Notes: generated by a model not told the origin, from the sequence alone. 64,000 nucleotides of DNA from Stappia sp. WLB 29 (GCF_023507705.1 NZ_JALBGD010000006.1:177804-241803); one strand, 5' to 3'. Counted from the stretch's first letter, positions 49,937 to 59,125 are shown. A program made the numbers and translations.

Positions 49937-51124
49937 TCAGCTGAACAGCGATTGCTTCTCGCCGGGGGACAGGCGGTCGAGCGGATCCTCGCCCTCGTCC
50001 GCCGGTTCGGCCCGCTGTTTCGGCGCGGGCGTCGCCTCGGCGTTGGGCACCACCTCGAATTCGGCGTCCCAGGCCGCGGTGTCCTCGTCGTCGACCATCA
50101 CCACATCGTCGAAATCGTCTCCGACCGGACGGTCGGCCTTGTGCTCGCCCGGCTTTTCGAAGATGTCCGCATCGGCAAAGTCGATCTCGTCGAATTCGAG
50201 GCCGGCCATCCGGCGGGCGCTCTCCTCCTGCTTGTCGGAAAGCTCGCCGGCATCGAAGATATCGGCGTCGGTCTCCGCGTCCGCACCCGCACCGGCCGAG
50301 GCGAAGATCGCGTCGATCTCGTCGGCTGAGGCCGTCTCTCCGGAAAAGCCGCCGGCCGCTTCGGCGGCCTCAGCCGCTCCATCGCCGGCAACGTCCAGCG
50401 CATCGAAATCGACCGCCTCGATGTCGAACATCTCGTCGACCGCGTCCTGCGACACGCCCTTGCCGTCGAGCTGGGGCCCGTTGAGCAGATGCGCGTCGGG
50501 CCGGCTGTCTTCCACGAATGTGGTGTCCTGGGCACGGCTGCCCTCGAGGCCCCAGATGGAGATCATCAGGTTGATGCGCGATTCCAGATACTGCAGCACC
50601 TGGACGATCTTCTGGGTGCGCTGGCCGGTCAGGTCCTGGAACGAGCAGGCCATGAAGATCTCGGTGGCGCGCGCGTCGATGTCGTCGCAGCTCTCCTGGT
50701 CCGCGCCGTTCTCGCGCAGCGTCCAGGCGGTTTCCTGGATGGCTTCGGCGGCGGCGAGGATTTCCTGGGTGGCGCTTTCGGTCTTGGTGACGATGGCGTC
50801 GAGTTCGTTCGAGGCCTCGATGAAGCGGTTGCCCTCTTCCTGCTCGTGCTTGATGTTGGCGATCTCGCGCTTGGTGCGTTCGATCGCCTCCTGCATATCG
50901 GCGATGTCGAGGCGGATGCGGTCGATGCTGGGGACGGTGCGCTCGCGCACCATGACCTTTTCCAGGCGGGCGATGGCGTCCAGCACCATCTGGGTCTCCG
51001 GCTTCTGGTTCCGGCGCATGTATTCGTCCAGGAACCAGCGACCGCGATCCGTGTCCGTCAAGGCGGCCAGGAGCGCTTCGTAGTCGCTTTCCCGGATCGC
51101 GCTCGGCGTGCCCATATCAGCCAT
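49937..51124 (-). CDS. cheZ: CheZ-like chemotaxis phosphatase with acidic extension
   Basis: 395 residues. Residues 30-195 are the CheZ four-helix core, with the catalytic SFQDLTGQRTQKIVQVLQYLE (Asp164, Gln168, equivalent to E. coli D143/Q147). CheZ removes phosphate from CheY~P. The 180 residues after it are strongly acidic and disordered, ending in DPLDRLSPGEKQSLFS; in CheZ a flexible linker and a short C-terminal CheY-binding helix occupy this region, and PGEKQSLFS could be that helix. No other che gene is adjacent. Starts at 51124; a second ATG three codons later is equally possible. Confidence 0.82.
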   Translation of the reverse strand: MADMGTPSAIRESDYEALLAALTDTDRGRWFLDEYMRRNQKPETQMVLDAIARLEKVMVRERTVPSIDRIRLDIADMQEAIERTKREIANIKHEQEEGNRFIEASNELDAIVTKTESATQEILAAAEAIQETAWTLRENGADQESCDDIDARATEIFMACSFQDLTGQRTQKIVQVLQYLESRINLMISIWGLEGSRAQDTTFVEDSRPDAHLLNGPQLDGKGVSQDAVDEMFDIEAVDFDALDVAGDGAAEAAEAAGGFSGETASADEIDAIFASAGAGADAETDADIFDAGELSDKQEESARRMAGLEFDEIDFADADIFEKPGEHKADRPVGDDFDDVVMVDDEDTAAWDAEFEVVPNAEATPAPKQRAEPADEGEDPLDRLSPGEKQSLFS

Positions 51125-51251
51125 AACTGTCGTTCCGCGTTCCTGATCCGTCTCGGTTCCGGCTCGTCCGAAGACCGTCGGTCATGCTTAATCGCCAAAT
51201 CCTTAAAATCGGTATAGAAGGCAGTTCCTCTCGGCTGGCGGATGTTTCCAC

Positions 51252-52499
51252 ATGCCTCTTCACGCAAGGGTTGCGGCGATCTTCGCAGCCTATTTCTTCG
51301 GCCTCGGCCTGTTTCTCCCGTTCTTTCCGCTGGTGCTGTCCGAAGCGGGACTGAGCCCCGGCGAGATCGGCACCCTGCTCGCCATCCCGATGCTGGTGCG
51401 GCTTGCGGCCAACCCGTTGATCGGCGCGGCCGTCGACCGGTTCGGCACGCCGGGCCGGGCCGTGGCCCTGCTCAGCATTCTCGCAGCCGTTGCGTTTTCT
51501 GGATTTTTCATCGCGAAAAGCTTCTTCGCCAGCGCCGTGCTGTTGGTGGTCATCTCCATCGCCTGGTCGCCCCTGATGCCGCTGGGAGATGCCCTGGCCG
51601 CCCGCGTGGAGCGCGAGGGCAAGGGCGATTACGGGCGGATGCGGCTGTGGGGCTCGGTCTCCTTCATCGTGGCGAACGTGATCGGCGGCGTGCTGATCGG
51701 CGAGTGGACGACCGGGGTCGTGGTCGGGGGCATCGTCGCCGGACTGGTTGCGGCCGGCGCCGCGGCGTTCAGCGTCAAGCTGCCGCGAATCCGGGTCGAC
51801 GAAAACGAATCGGTCTCCATCGCCTCGCCCGACACCGCGCTTGCCGAGGTCATGGAGGAGGGAGCGCCGCGCGCCCTTCCCGCCCGCCGGCGGGGTCTGG
51901 CGGCCCTGCTGCGCGAGGGGGCCTTCGTGACGCCGGGCTTCCTGCTGGTGATCCTGGCGGCGGGTTGCGCGCAGGCCAGCCACGCGGCCTATTACGCCTT
52001 CAGCGCGCTCCACTGGTCGCAGACCGGCGTTTCCGGCGCGGCCGTCGGCATCTACTGGGGCCTGGGGGTGATCACCGAGATCGGCCTGTTCGCGGCCTCC
52101 GCGCGGGTGCGGGCGGCGTTGGGCGTCAACGGGCTGCTGGCCATCGGCATTGCCGGTGCCGTCCTGCGCTGGATCCTGTTTCCGTTCGTGGAGGATCCGG
52201 TCTCCATCGTCCTGGTGCAGCTGCTGCACGGCCTCAGCTTCGGCGCGACCCATCTCGGCGCCGTCGCTTTCGTCGCGCGCATGGCGCCGCCGCAGTGGGC
52301 GGGCGCGGCGCAAGGCGTCAACTCGATGGTGATCGGCGCGGTGACGGCGCTCGCCTCCGCGGCTGCGGGCGTGCTCTACGCGTCGAGCCCGGTCTCGGCC
52401 TTCCTGGCGATGTCGGCGCTGTCCGGCATCGGCGGCCTGTGCCTGGTCGCCGGCCTCGTCGTGTCGAACCGGGCGAAGCGGGCGAGCCGAACCGGCTAG
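51252..52499 (+). CDS. MFS transporter (HcaT/nucleoside-permease-like)
   Basis: 415 residues, twelve membrane segments. N-terminus AYFFGLGLFLPFFPLVLSEAGLSPGEIGTLLAIPM, the MFS loop NPLIGAAVDRFGTPGRAV and ALAARVEREGKGDYGRMRLWGSVSFI resemble phenylpropionate (HcaT) and nucleoside permeases. A central hydrophilic loop of about 45 residues separates the two six-helix halves. Substrate unknown. It converges with dgcA (9-base gap). Confidence 0.88.
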   Translation: MPLHARVAAIFAAYFFGLGLFLPFFPLVLSEAGLSPGEIGTLLAIPMLVRLAANPLIGAAVDRFGTPGRAVALLSILAAVAFSGFFIAKSFFASAVLLVVISIAWSPLMPLGDALAARVEREGKGDYGRMRLWGSVSFIVANVIGGVLIGEWTTGVVVGGIVAGLVAAGAAAFSVKLPRIRVDENESVSIASPDTALAEVMEEGAPRALPARRRGLAALLREGAFVTPGFLLVILAAGCAQASHAAYYAFSALHWSQTGVSGAAVGIYWGLGVITEIGLFAASARVRAALGVNGLLAIGIAGAVLRWILFPFVEDPVSIVLVQLLHGLSFGATHLGAVAFVARMAPPQWAGAAQGVNSMVIGAVTALASAAAGVLYASSPVSAFLAMSALSGIGGLCLVAGLVVSNRAKRASRTG

Positions 52500-52508
52500 C
52501 CCCCGCTC

Positions 52509-53492
52509 TTAGCCCCAGAGCTCGGGGCGCGGCGGATGCATCAGGCTGCCGTCGAAGACGAGCCCGGGCTCCCGGTCTTTCGACAGCAGCAGCGGCGCGT
52601 CGAGATCGACATAATCGGCGTCTTGCGCGATCAGCGCGCCCGGCGCCATCGCCAGCGACGTACCCAGCATGCAGCCGATCATCACCTTGAAGCGCATCTC
52701 GCGCGCCTTGCGGGCCAGCAGCAGCGCCTCGGTCAGGCCGCCGGTCTTGTCGAGCTTGATGTTGACCGCGTCGTAGAGCGGGGCAAGGCGTTCCAGATCC
52801 GCCGAGGTGTGCAGGCTTTCGTCGGCACAGACCGGGATCGGGCGCGGCAGGTGGGCAAGGGCCCCGTCCGCATCGGAAGGAAGGGGCTGCTCGATCAGCT
52901 CCACCCCGGCCGCGCGGCAGGCCTCCATGTTGCGCGCAAACAGCGCCTCGCTCCAGGCCTCGTTGGCATCGACGATCAGCCGGGCGGCCGGCGCGGCCGC
53001 GCGCACCGCGGCGATCCGCTCGTCGTCGCCTTCGCCGCCGAGCTTGATCTTCAGCAGCGGGCGGTCCTTCGCCTTCGCCGTGTCGGCGGCCATCTTCTCC
53101 GGCGTGCCGAGGCTGATGGTGAAGGCGGTGGTGACGGGGCCCATCTCGCGGATGCCGGCGAGGCTCGCCGCGCTCGTTCCGGCCCGCTTGGCGGCCAGAT
53201 CCCAGAAGGCGCAGTCGATGGCGTTGCGCGCCGCGCCCGCCGGCATCGCCTGCTGCAGGCCGGCGCGGTCGAGCCCTCGGGCGATGTCGGGTGCGATCCG
53301 CTCGATATCGGCCATCACGCCCTCGACCGTCTCGCCGTAGCGGGCGTAAGGCACGCATTCGCCCCGGCCGCGATGCGGCCCTTCGCTCAGGGTGACCATC
53401 ACCACATTCGCGTGGGTCCGGCTTCCCCGCGAGATGGTGAAGCCGCCCTCGATCGGCCAGCTGTCCGTGGCGACGTCCAGTTTGAGCGTCAT
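52509..53492 (-). CDS. dgcA: Enolase-superfamily epimerase, probable N-acetyl-D-glutamate racemase
   Basis: 327 residues from MTLKLDVATDSWPIEGGFTI, ATG at 53492 overlapping the dgcN stop by four bases. Usually annotated dipeptide (Ala-Glu) epimerase. Active-site order: catalytic Lys in LLKIKLGGEGDD, metal ligands Asp in LIVDANEAW, Glu in LIEQPLP and Asp in VCADESLHT, second Lys in NIKLDKTGG. The tight coupling with a DUF1611/DgcN gene matches the D-glutamate catabolic pair of marine proteobacteria: N-acetylation by DgcN, racemisation by DgcA. A muropeptide epimerase role is the alternative. Confidence 0.82.
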   Translation of the reverse strand: MTLKLDVATDSWPIEGGFTISRGSRTHANVVMVTLSEGPHRGRGECVPYARYGETVEGVMADIERIAPDIARGLDRAGLQQAMPAGAARNAIDCAFWDLAAKRAGTSAASLAGIREMGPVTTAFTISLGTPEKMAADTAKAKDRPLLKIKLGGEGDDERIAAVRAAAPAARLIVDANEAWSEALFARNMEACRAAGVELIEQPLPSDADGALAHLPRPIPVCADESLHTSADLERLAPLYDAVNIKLDKTGGLTEALLLARKAREMRFKVMIGCMLGTSLAMAPGALIAQDADYVDLDAPLLLSKDREPGLVFDGSLMHPPRPELWG

Positions 53493-54502
53493 GGCTTGCC
53501 GAACTCGGCCGCGATCCGCTCGACGATGGCCTCGCAGCCGAAGCGGACGGGGTCGGTTGCCGGCAGGCCGTATTCGGCCTCGGTGTCGGCGAGCAGCTTG
53601 CGCGCCTCGGCCTCGTCCAGCGCCACCGTATTGATGCTGATGCCGACGCAGCGGATGTCCGGATTGGTCAGCTTGCCGAGCGCCACGGTCATGTCGATGA
53701 CCTGTTGGATCGTCGGCAGCGGCGTCTTGACGCCGCGCATGTTGGTGCGGGTCGGCTCGTGGCAGACGACGAAGGCGTCGGGCTGGGACCCGTGCAGCAG
53801 GCCGAGCGTCACGCCGGCGAAGGACGGGTGGAACAGCGACCCCTGGCCCTCGACCAGGTCCCAGTGGTTCTCGTCGGCGGCCGGCGAGATCCATTCGGCC
53901 GCGCCGGAAATGAAGTCCGCGACCACCGCATCGAGCGAGACGCCGCGCCCGGAAATGAACACGCCGGTCTGGCCGGTGGCGCGGAAGTCGGCGTCGAAGC
54001 CCTTGTCCCGCATTGCCTGCTCCAGCGCCAGCGCGCAGTATTTCTTGCCGACCGAGCAGTCGGTTCCCACCGTCAGCAGCCGCTTGCCGCTGCGCTTGGT
54101 GCCCTTGCCGGTGTCGAAGCGCATGTCGGAGTGGCGCACGTCGAACAGCTTGCGGCCGTTGCGCTCGGCCGCCTCGCGGATGGCGGGGACGGCGCCGAGG
54201 CGCATGTGCAGCCCGCTCGCCACGTCCATGCCGGCATCGAGCGCCGCGACGATAGACGCCACCCAGTGCTCGGGCAGCACGCCGCCGGCATTGACCGCGC
54301 CGATCACCATGGTCCGCGCGCCGGCCCTGGCGGCGTCGCGCGGCGACATCTCGGGCAGTTTCGCGTCCGCTTTGCACCCCTCCAGCCGATGCTGGCCGAT
54401 GCACCAGTCGCGGCGCCAGTCGACGATGCCGAGACCCGTCTTGGCGGCCAGCGCGTCCGGCACGTCGCCGAGAAACAGCAGATAGGGATGGGCGATTTCC
54501 AT
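53489..54502 (-). CDS. dgcN: DUF1611 protein, probable D-glutamate N-acetyltransferase
   Basis: 337 residues from MEIAHPYLLFLGDVPDALAA. AGGAG ends 6 bases before this ATG (54502); the ATG one codon earlier is only 3 bases away. Motifs: RTMVIGAVNAGG, LTVGTDCSVGKKYCALALEQ (P-loop-like GTDCSVGKK), TGQTGVFISGRGVSLDAVVADF, HWDLVEGQGSLFHPSFAGVTLGL and CVGISINTVAL. DUF1611 members linked to DgcA acetylate D-glutamate as the first step of its conversion to L-glutamate. Divergent from the mla-type operon. Confidence 0.82.
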   Translation of the reverse strand: MEIAHPYLLFLGDVPDALAAKTGLGIVDWRRDWCIGQHRLEGCKADAKLPEMSPRDAARAGARTMVIGAVNAGGVLPEHWVASIVAALDAGMDVASGLHMRLGAVPAIREAAERNGRKLFDVRHSDMRFDTGKGTKRSGKRLLTVGTDCSVGKKYCALALEQAMRDKGFDADFRATGQTGVFISGRGVSLDAVVADFISGAAEWISPAADENHWDLVEGQGSLFHPSFAGVTLGLLHGSQPDAFVVCHEPTRTNMRGVKTPLPTIQQVIDMTVALGKLTNPDIRCVGISINTVALDEAEARKLLADTEAEYGLPATDPVRFGCEAIVERIAAEFGKP

Positions 54503-54551
54503 CATGGTCTCCTGACAGTCGGAATTTTCGGTGTGGCTAGCCCGTCGCTGG

Positions 54552-54561
54552 CACACGTGTG
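54552..54561. promoter_or_regulatory. 10-base perfect palindrome in dgcN/mlaE divergent region
   Basis: CACACGTGTG, in the 203-base spacer between dgcN and the lipid-transport operon, 50 bases from the dgcN start. Could be an operator for either direction; a 10-base palindrome can also occur by chance. Confidence 0.3.
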
Positions 54562-54705
54562 GGGAGGGCGAAAGCGGTGGCCGGCTGGACGCTTGCATCG
54601 GCGCCAAGGTATACGTGGACCTTGGGAGGCTCGGCAAGGGGGGCGGGGCGTCCCGAATCCGCCCCGTCACGCGAGGGGGCAGGCAGCCTTGCTGCCTGAG
54701 GCAGG

Positions 54706-55878
54706 ATGAACCGGGACGGGACGACGGCTGGCATGACTGTTGAGGCTGCACAGGAGATACCGCGTATCTCGGCGAAGGAGAAGGACGGCGACCTGCTCCT
54801 CGTGCTGGCCGGGCCGTGGACGATCCATCACAGCGACATTCTCGAACAGGCCATCGACGGCATCGGTGTGCCCGACGCCCGGCGCATTCATTTCGACCTG
54901 TCGCAGGTCGGACGGATGGATACGGCGGGCGCCTGGTTGATCCACCGCTTGCGCGGCGACCTGGAATTCCACGGCGCGCGCGTCAGCCTGCAAGGGGTGC
55001 GGCCGTCCTTCGATGCGCTGATCTCCGAGGTCGAGCAGCACCACCCGACTCCCTGGGCGCCGGTGCGTCACAAGCTGTCGCTGTTCAGCATTCTCGAGAC
55101 GACGGGGCGCGAGGTCGTCGGCATCGGGCGCGACTCGCTCGCCATCCTGCATATCGTCGGCTCCCTGGTCAGTGTGTTGTCCGGCGTGTTCCTGCGCCCG
55201 CGCTGCCTTCGAATCGTCTCCATCGCCACGCAGTTCGACAGGGCCTGCATCGGCGCCGTGCCCATCGTCATGCTGATGAGCTTCCTCATCGGTGCGATCA
55301 TCGCCCAGCAGGGCGGTTTCTATCTCCGGCAGTTCGGCGCCGACGTCTATGTGGTCGATCTGTCCGGCGTGCTGGTCCTGCGCGAGATCGGCGTGATTCT
55401 CACGGCGATCATGGTTGCGGGCCGGTCCGGGTCCGCGTTCACCGCCGAGATCGGCTCGATGAAGATGCGCGAGGAGATCGACGCGCTGCATGTCATCGGG
55501 CTGCGGGTCACGGAAGTGCTGATCCTGCCGCGGCTCTTCGCGCTCATTCTCGCCCTGCCGATCCTGACCTTCCTGTCGAATCTGGCGGCCCTGTTCGGTG
55601 CCGGGCTGGTCTCCTGGCTCTATCTCGACATGGCGCCGCGGGTCTTCATCAACCTGATGCAGCAGTCGGTCACCGTCGAGACGTTGATGGTGGGCATCGT
55701 CAAGGCGCCGTTCATGGCGCTGATCATCGGCCTTGTGGCCTGTGTGGAAGGCATGAAAGTCTCGGGTTCGGCCGAGTCGCTCGGCCATCACACGACCATG
55801 TCCGTCGTGAAGGCGATCTTCATGGTAATCGTCGTCGACGGACTGTTCGCCATCTTCTTTTCTTCGATCGGAATCTGA
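54706..55878 (+). CDS. MlaE family lipid ABC transporter permease with N-terminal STAS domain
   Basis: 390 residues. Residues 15-110 are a STAS (MlaB-like) domain (LLLVLAGPWTIHHSDILEQA, IHFDLSQVGRMDTAGAWLIHRLRGDLEFHGARVSL), followed by the MlaE permease (RIVSIATQFDRACIGAVPIVMLMSFLIGAIIAQQGGFYLRQFGADVYVVDLSGVLVLREIGVILTAIMVAGRSGSAFTAEIGSM-type core; five to six membrane segments). The fusion replaces a separate mlaB. Start at 54706 with GAGGCAGG; ATG at 54733 is possible. First gene of a four-gene operon; stop abuts the next start. Confidence 0.92.
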   Translation: MNRDGTTAGMTVEAAQEIPRISAKEKDGDLLLVLAGPWTIHHSDILEQAIDGIGVPDARRIHFDLSQVGRMDTAGAWLIHRLRGDLEFHGARVSLQGVRPSFDALISEVEQHHPTPWAPVRHKLSLFSILETTGREVVGIGRDSLAILHIVGSLVSVLSGVFLRPRCLRIVSIATQFDRACIGAVPIVMLMSFLIGAIIAQQGGFYLRQFGADVYVVDLSGVLVLREIGVILTAIMVAGRSGSAFTAEIGSMKMREEIDALHVIGLRVTEVLILPRLFALILALPILTFLSNLAALFGAGLVSWLYLDMAPRVFINLMQQSVTVETLMVGIVKAPFMALIIGLVACVEGMKVSGSAESLGHHTTMSVVKAIFMVIVVDGLFAIFFSSIGI

Positions 55879-56688
55879 ATGCAGTCCGATACCGCCCTTG
55901 CGCCGCCGACCGCGGACGAGACGAACGCGCCCGGCGAGGAGGTGATCCTACGCGCCCGCGGCGTGACGGTCGGCTTCGGCTCGACGGTGGTCCTCAAGGA
56001 CCTGGATCTCGACGTGCGGACACGGGAGATCCTGGGCTTCGTCGGAGGATCGGGCACGGGAAAGTCGGTGCTGATGCGCGCCATCCTCGGCCTCACGCCG
56101 AAGCGGGCCGGCAGCATCGAGGTGTTCGGTGTCGATCTCGACAAGGCCTCGCCGGACGAACGGCAGGCGGTGGAGCGCCGCTGGGGCGTTCTGTTCCAGC
56201 AAGGCGCCCTGTTCTCCTCGCTCACCGTGCGGCAGAACATCCAGGTGCCGATGCGCGAGCACATGCGCATGTCGCAGCGGCTGATGGACGAGCTCGCCCT
56301 CTTGAAGCTGGACATGGTCGGCCTGCCGCGCAATGCGGCGGAGAAGTTCCCGTCCGAGCTCTCCGGCGGCATGATCAAGCGGGCGAGCCTCGCGCGCTCG
56401 CTGGCCCTCGATCCGGACCTCGTCTTCCTCGACGAGCCGACCTCCGGTCTCGACCCCATCGGCGCCGCCGCGTTCGACGATCTCGTGCGCAAGCTTCGCG
56501 ACACGCTCGGGCTCACAGTCTACATGGTGACCCACGATCTCGACAGCCTGCATTCCATTTGCGACCGCGTCGCGGTATTAGGAGAAAAGAGGGTGTTGAA
56601 GGCGGGAACGGTCGCCGAACTGATGGAATTCGACAATCCCTGGGTACAGTCGTATTTCAACGGCGAACGGGCGTTGCGGCGGGTATAG
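55879..56688 (+). CDS. MlaF family ABC transporter ATP-binding protein
   Basis: 269 residues, starting one base after the permease stop. Walker A GGSGTGKS at 56-63, LSGGMIKRASLARSLALDPD signature region near 155, Walker B LVFLDEPTSGLD, and the switch His in YMVTHDLDSLH. The Q-loop sequence LFQQGALFSSLTVRQNI is characteristic of the Mla/Mce (Ttg2A) ATPases rather than nutrient importers. Drives phospholipid transport between membranes with the preceding permease. Confidence 0.94.
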   Translation: MQSDTALAPPTADETNAPGEEVILRARGVTVGFGSTVVLKDLDLDVRTREILGFVGGSGTGKSVLMRAILGLTPKRAGSIEVFGVDLDKASPDERQAVERRWGVLFQQGALFSSLTVRQNIQVPMREHMRMSQRLMDELALLKLDMVGLPRNAAEKFPSELSGGMIKRASLARSLALDPDLVFLDEPTSGLDPIGAAAFDDLVRKLRDTLGLTVYMVTHDLDSLHSICDRVAVLGEKRVLKAGTVAELMEFDNPWVQSYFNGERALRRV

Positions 56689-56706
56689 GCAGGAACAGGC
56701 GTAAGC

Positions 56707-58356
56707 ATGGAAACCCGCGCGAATTATATTGCCATCGGTGCGTTCGTCTTCGCGACGCTCATCATCGGTTTCGTTTTCATCTACTGGCTCGGCAGCCGGG
56801 CGGAAGGCCCGCGTGCGCTGCCGGTGAAGGTCGTGTTCAACGGGGCGGTGACCGGCCTGTCCGTCGGCGGCGCGGTGAATTTCAACGGCATCAAGGTCGG
56901 CGATGTCGGCGAACTGGGCTTCGATGCGAAGGACCCGCGCGTGGTGATCGCGACGATCCGCGTCAGCCCGAACACGCCCCTGCGCACGGATGTGAAGGCG
57001 ACGCTCGGCTTCCAGACGCTGTCGGGCATCGCCTATGTCGATCTGTCCGGCGGGTCGACCAATGCACCGCTGCTGCTCGATCCCGGTGCCGAGGAACCGC
57101 CGGTCATCTATGCCGAGCGTTCGGCCTTCGAGGATATCGTGGAGGGCGCGCGGGACATCCTCAGCCGCGCCGACACCACGCTCGCCTCCATCGAGAGCGT
57201 GGTGAACGACAACCGCGAAGAGGTGAACAAGATCATCGTCAATGCCCGCGTCTTCTCCGATGCGCTGGCGAGCAATGCCGATGGCGTCGACAATTTCATG
57301 GCCAGCGTCGCCAGCACCGGCGAGGCGCTGCAGAGCCTGTCCGGACGGCTCGAGGGGCTGGTCGACAGCGCAACCGCCGTGGTCGATGCGGTGCCGCCTG
57401 CCCGCGTGACCGAGATCGTCGACAACGCCGCCGAGGTCACCTCGAAGGCGGCGCAAGCCGCCGACGGGCTGACGAGCCTGGTCGCCAATGCCGAGACCGC
57501 GGCGCAGGACCTGCAGCAGTTCGCCTCCGGCCTGACCACGAGCCTTGCCAAGGTCGATGCGGTGATCGACACCGTTCGGCCGGAGGCGGTCACGCGAATC
57601 GTCGACGGGGCGTCGGCCTTCGCAACCGTCCTTCAGGAGCGCTCCGCGGATATCGACCGGCTGGTGGTGTCCTCGACCCGGACGATGGAGAACCTGGAAG
57701 AGGTCAGCACGACGGTCGCCGAGGGCAGGGAAGACATTCGCCAGGTCCTGGCGGATGCGCGCACCATCGGCACGCAGCTCGTCGCCACTGTCGACCGGAT
57801 CGACCGGGTCGTCGCCGCCGTCGATCCGGAGCAGGTCGAGAGCCTCGTCGCCTCCGTCGAGCGCTTTTCCGGCGAGATCGCCGGCAAGACGAAGATCGTG
57901 ACCGACGCCATCGAGAAGGCCGGCGAGGCGGTCGACAATGTCAACGAATTCAGCCAGAGCCTGAAAGGGCGCGGTCCGCAGATCGACCAGATCGTGCGCG
58001 ATGCCCAGGAACTGGCGTCGAAGCTCAATGCCACCGGCACCCGTGTCCAGAGCGTCGTCGACAAGGTGGACGCCATGGTCGAAGGCGACGGCGAGGGCCT
58101 GATCGCCGAGGCGACGCAGGCCGCCGCGTCGATCCGCAAGGTCGCCGACGTGCTGGCCGAGCGGGTCGGGCCGATCACCACCGGGCTGGAGCGCTTCACT
58201 GCGCGCGGCTCGACCGATTTCTCGAATGCCATGGCGCAGCTCAGCCGCACGCTGCTGGAGATCCAGCGCACGGTGTCCGATCTCAACCGCGATCCGCAGC
58301 GCGTGATCTTCGGCGGGCCGGACAAGCCGACCTTCGGAGGGGCACAGCGGCGATGA
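56707..58356 (+). CDS. MlaD/MCE family substrate-binding protein, extended
   Basis: 549 residues, about three times the length of E. coli MlaD. One N-terminal membrane anchor (YIAIGAFVFATLIIGFVFIYW), one MCE domain at about 38-120 (VVFNGAVTGLSVGGAVNFNGIKVGDVGELGF, GFQTLSGIAYVDLSGGS), then some 400 residues of helical, heptad-like periplasmic extension rich in Asn/Asp/Val (IVNARVFSDALASNADGVDNFMASVASTGEALQSL). The long helix presumably spans the periplasm toward the outer membrane, as in Mce/PqiB/YebT tubes. Overlaps the next gene by four bases. Confidence 0.9.
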   Translation: METRANYIAIGAFVFATLIIGFVFIYWLGSRAEGPRALPVKVVFNGAVTGLSVGGAVNFNGIKVGDVGELGFDAKDPRVVIATIRVSPNTPLRTDVKATLGFQTLSGIAYVDLSGGSTNAPLLLDPGAEEPPVIYAERSAFEDIVEGARDILSRADTTLASIESVVNDNREEVNKIIVNARVFSDALASNADGVDNFMASVASTGEALQSLSGRLEGLVDSATAVVDAVPPARVTEIVDNAAEVTSKAAQAADGLTSLVANAETAAQDLQQFASGLTTSLAKVDAVIDTVRPEAVTRIVDGASAFATVLQERSADIDRLVVSSTRTMENLEEVSTTVAEGREDIRQVLADARTIGTQLVATVDRIDRVVAAVDPEQVESLVASVERFSGEIAGKTKIVTDAIEKAGEAVDNVNEFSQSLKGRGPQIDQIVRDAQELASKLNATGTRVQSVVDKVDAMVEGDGEGLIAEATQAAASIRKVADVLAERVGPITTGLERFTARGSTDFSNAMAQLSRTLLEIQRTVSDLNRDPQRVIFGGPDKPTFGGAQRR

Positions 58357-58988
58357 TGCGAAAACTGGAGTTGCGGATGCGCGGGACGGGTCGCATCAAG
58401 GGGGCGGTCTCGGCCGCGGGACTTTCGCTGGCGCTGCTGCTTGCGGGCTGCGGGTCGGCCAGCACGCCCGACGCCTATTACGGGCTGACCACGCCGGCGC
58501 TTGCCGAAAAGGCGGCGGCGGGCCGCAGCGGCACCATCCAGGTGCTGGTGCCGGCGCCGCGCGCCCTGCAGGCGCTCGACACCTCCTCCATCGCCGTGGT
58601 CGATGCCGGTCCCGTCTACACCTATTTCCCCAAGGCGGCATGGACCGATACGCTGCCCAAGGTGGTGCAGGCGAAGATCGTCCAGTCGCTGGAGAACACC
58701 CGCGGCCTGCGCGGCGTCGGCCTGCCGGGCGAGGGGCTGCTGATCGACTACCAGCTGCAGACGGACCTGAGGTCCTTCCAGCTGCAGATCGACGGCCAGA
58801 ACCGCGCGGTGGTCGAGGTGATGGCCCGCCTGGTCAACGACCGCAACGGCCGCACCAAGGCGAGCCGCGTCTTCCGGGCGGAAGCTCCGGCCCGCAGCAC
58901 CAATGTGCGCGATGCGGTCGATGCGATGAACGCGGCGGCGGACAGCGTGCTGCGCGAGATCTCGGCCTGGGTCCTGTCCAACGTCTGA
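58353..58988 (+). CDS. ABC-type transport auxiliary lipoprotein (PqiC/MlaC-partner type)
   Basis: 211 residues from MMRKLELRMRGTGRIKGAVS. Lipobox LALLLAGCGSA puts the lipidated Cys near residue 33. The body, IQVLVPAPRALQALDTSSIAVVDAGPVYTYFPKAAWTDTLPKVVQAKIVQSLENT, is typical of the outer-membrane lipoproteins that accompany MCE systems (PqiC/YmbA-like). The ATG overlaps the mlaD-type stop (ATGA) and is in a different frame from the long open frame it sits in. Last gene of the operon; followed by repeat-rich intergenic DNA. Confidence 0.88.
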   Translation: MMRKLELRMRGTGRIKGAVSAAGLSLALLLAGCGSASTPDAYYGLTTPALAEKAAAGRSGTIQVLVPAPRALQALDTSSIAVVDAGPVYTYFPKAAWTDTLPKVVQAKIVQSLENTRGLRGVGLPGEGLLIDYQLQTDLRSFQLQIDGQNRAVVEVMARLVNDRNGRTKASRVFRAEAPARSTNVRDAVDAMNAAADSVLREISAWVLSNV

Positions 58989-59125
58989 TCGGCGCTCGTC
59001 TGGCGCCTTCGCGGCCGCCCGCTAGGCGAGGCGTCAACCGCCCACCAGTGGCATCTCCGGGTCGCGGTTCGCCTTGCCTGGGTTGACGCCCTGAGAGAAG
59101 GGCACGGTCCCGCATCCCCTCTGCC

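Noticed and set aside
54816..58988. Single 1,390-codon frame running through the mla-type operon
   Set aside because: It is out of frame with MlaE, MlaF and MlaD, and only its last 211 codons (58353-58988) encode a real product, the lipoprotein, with its own overlapping start.
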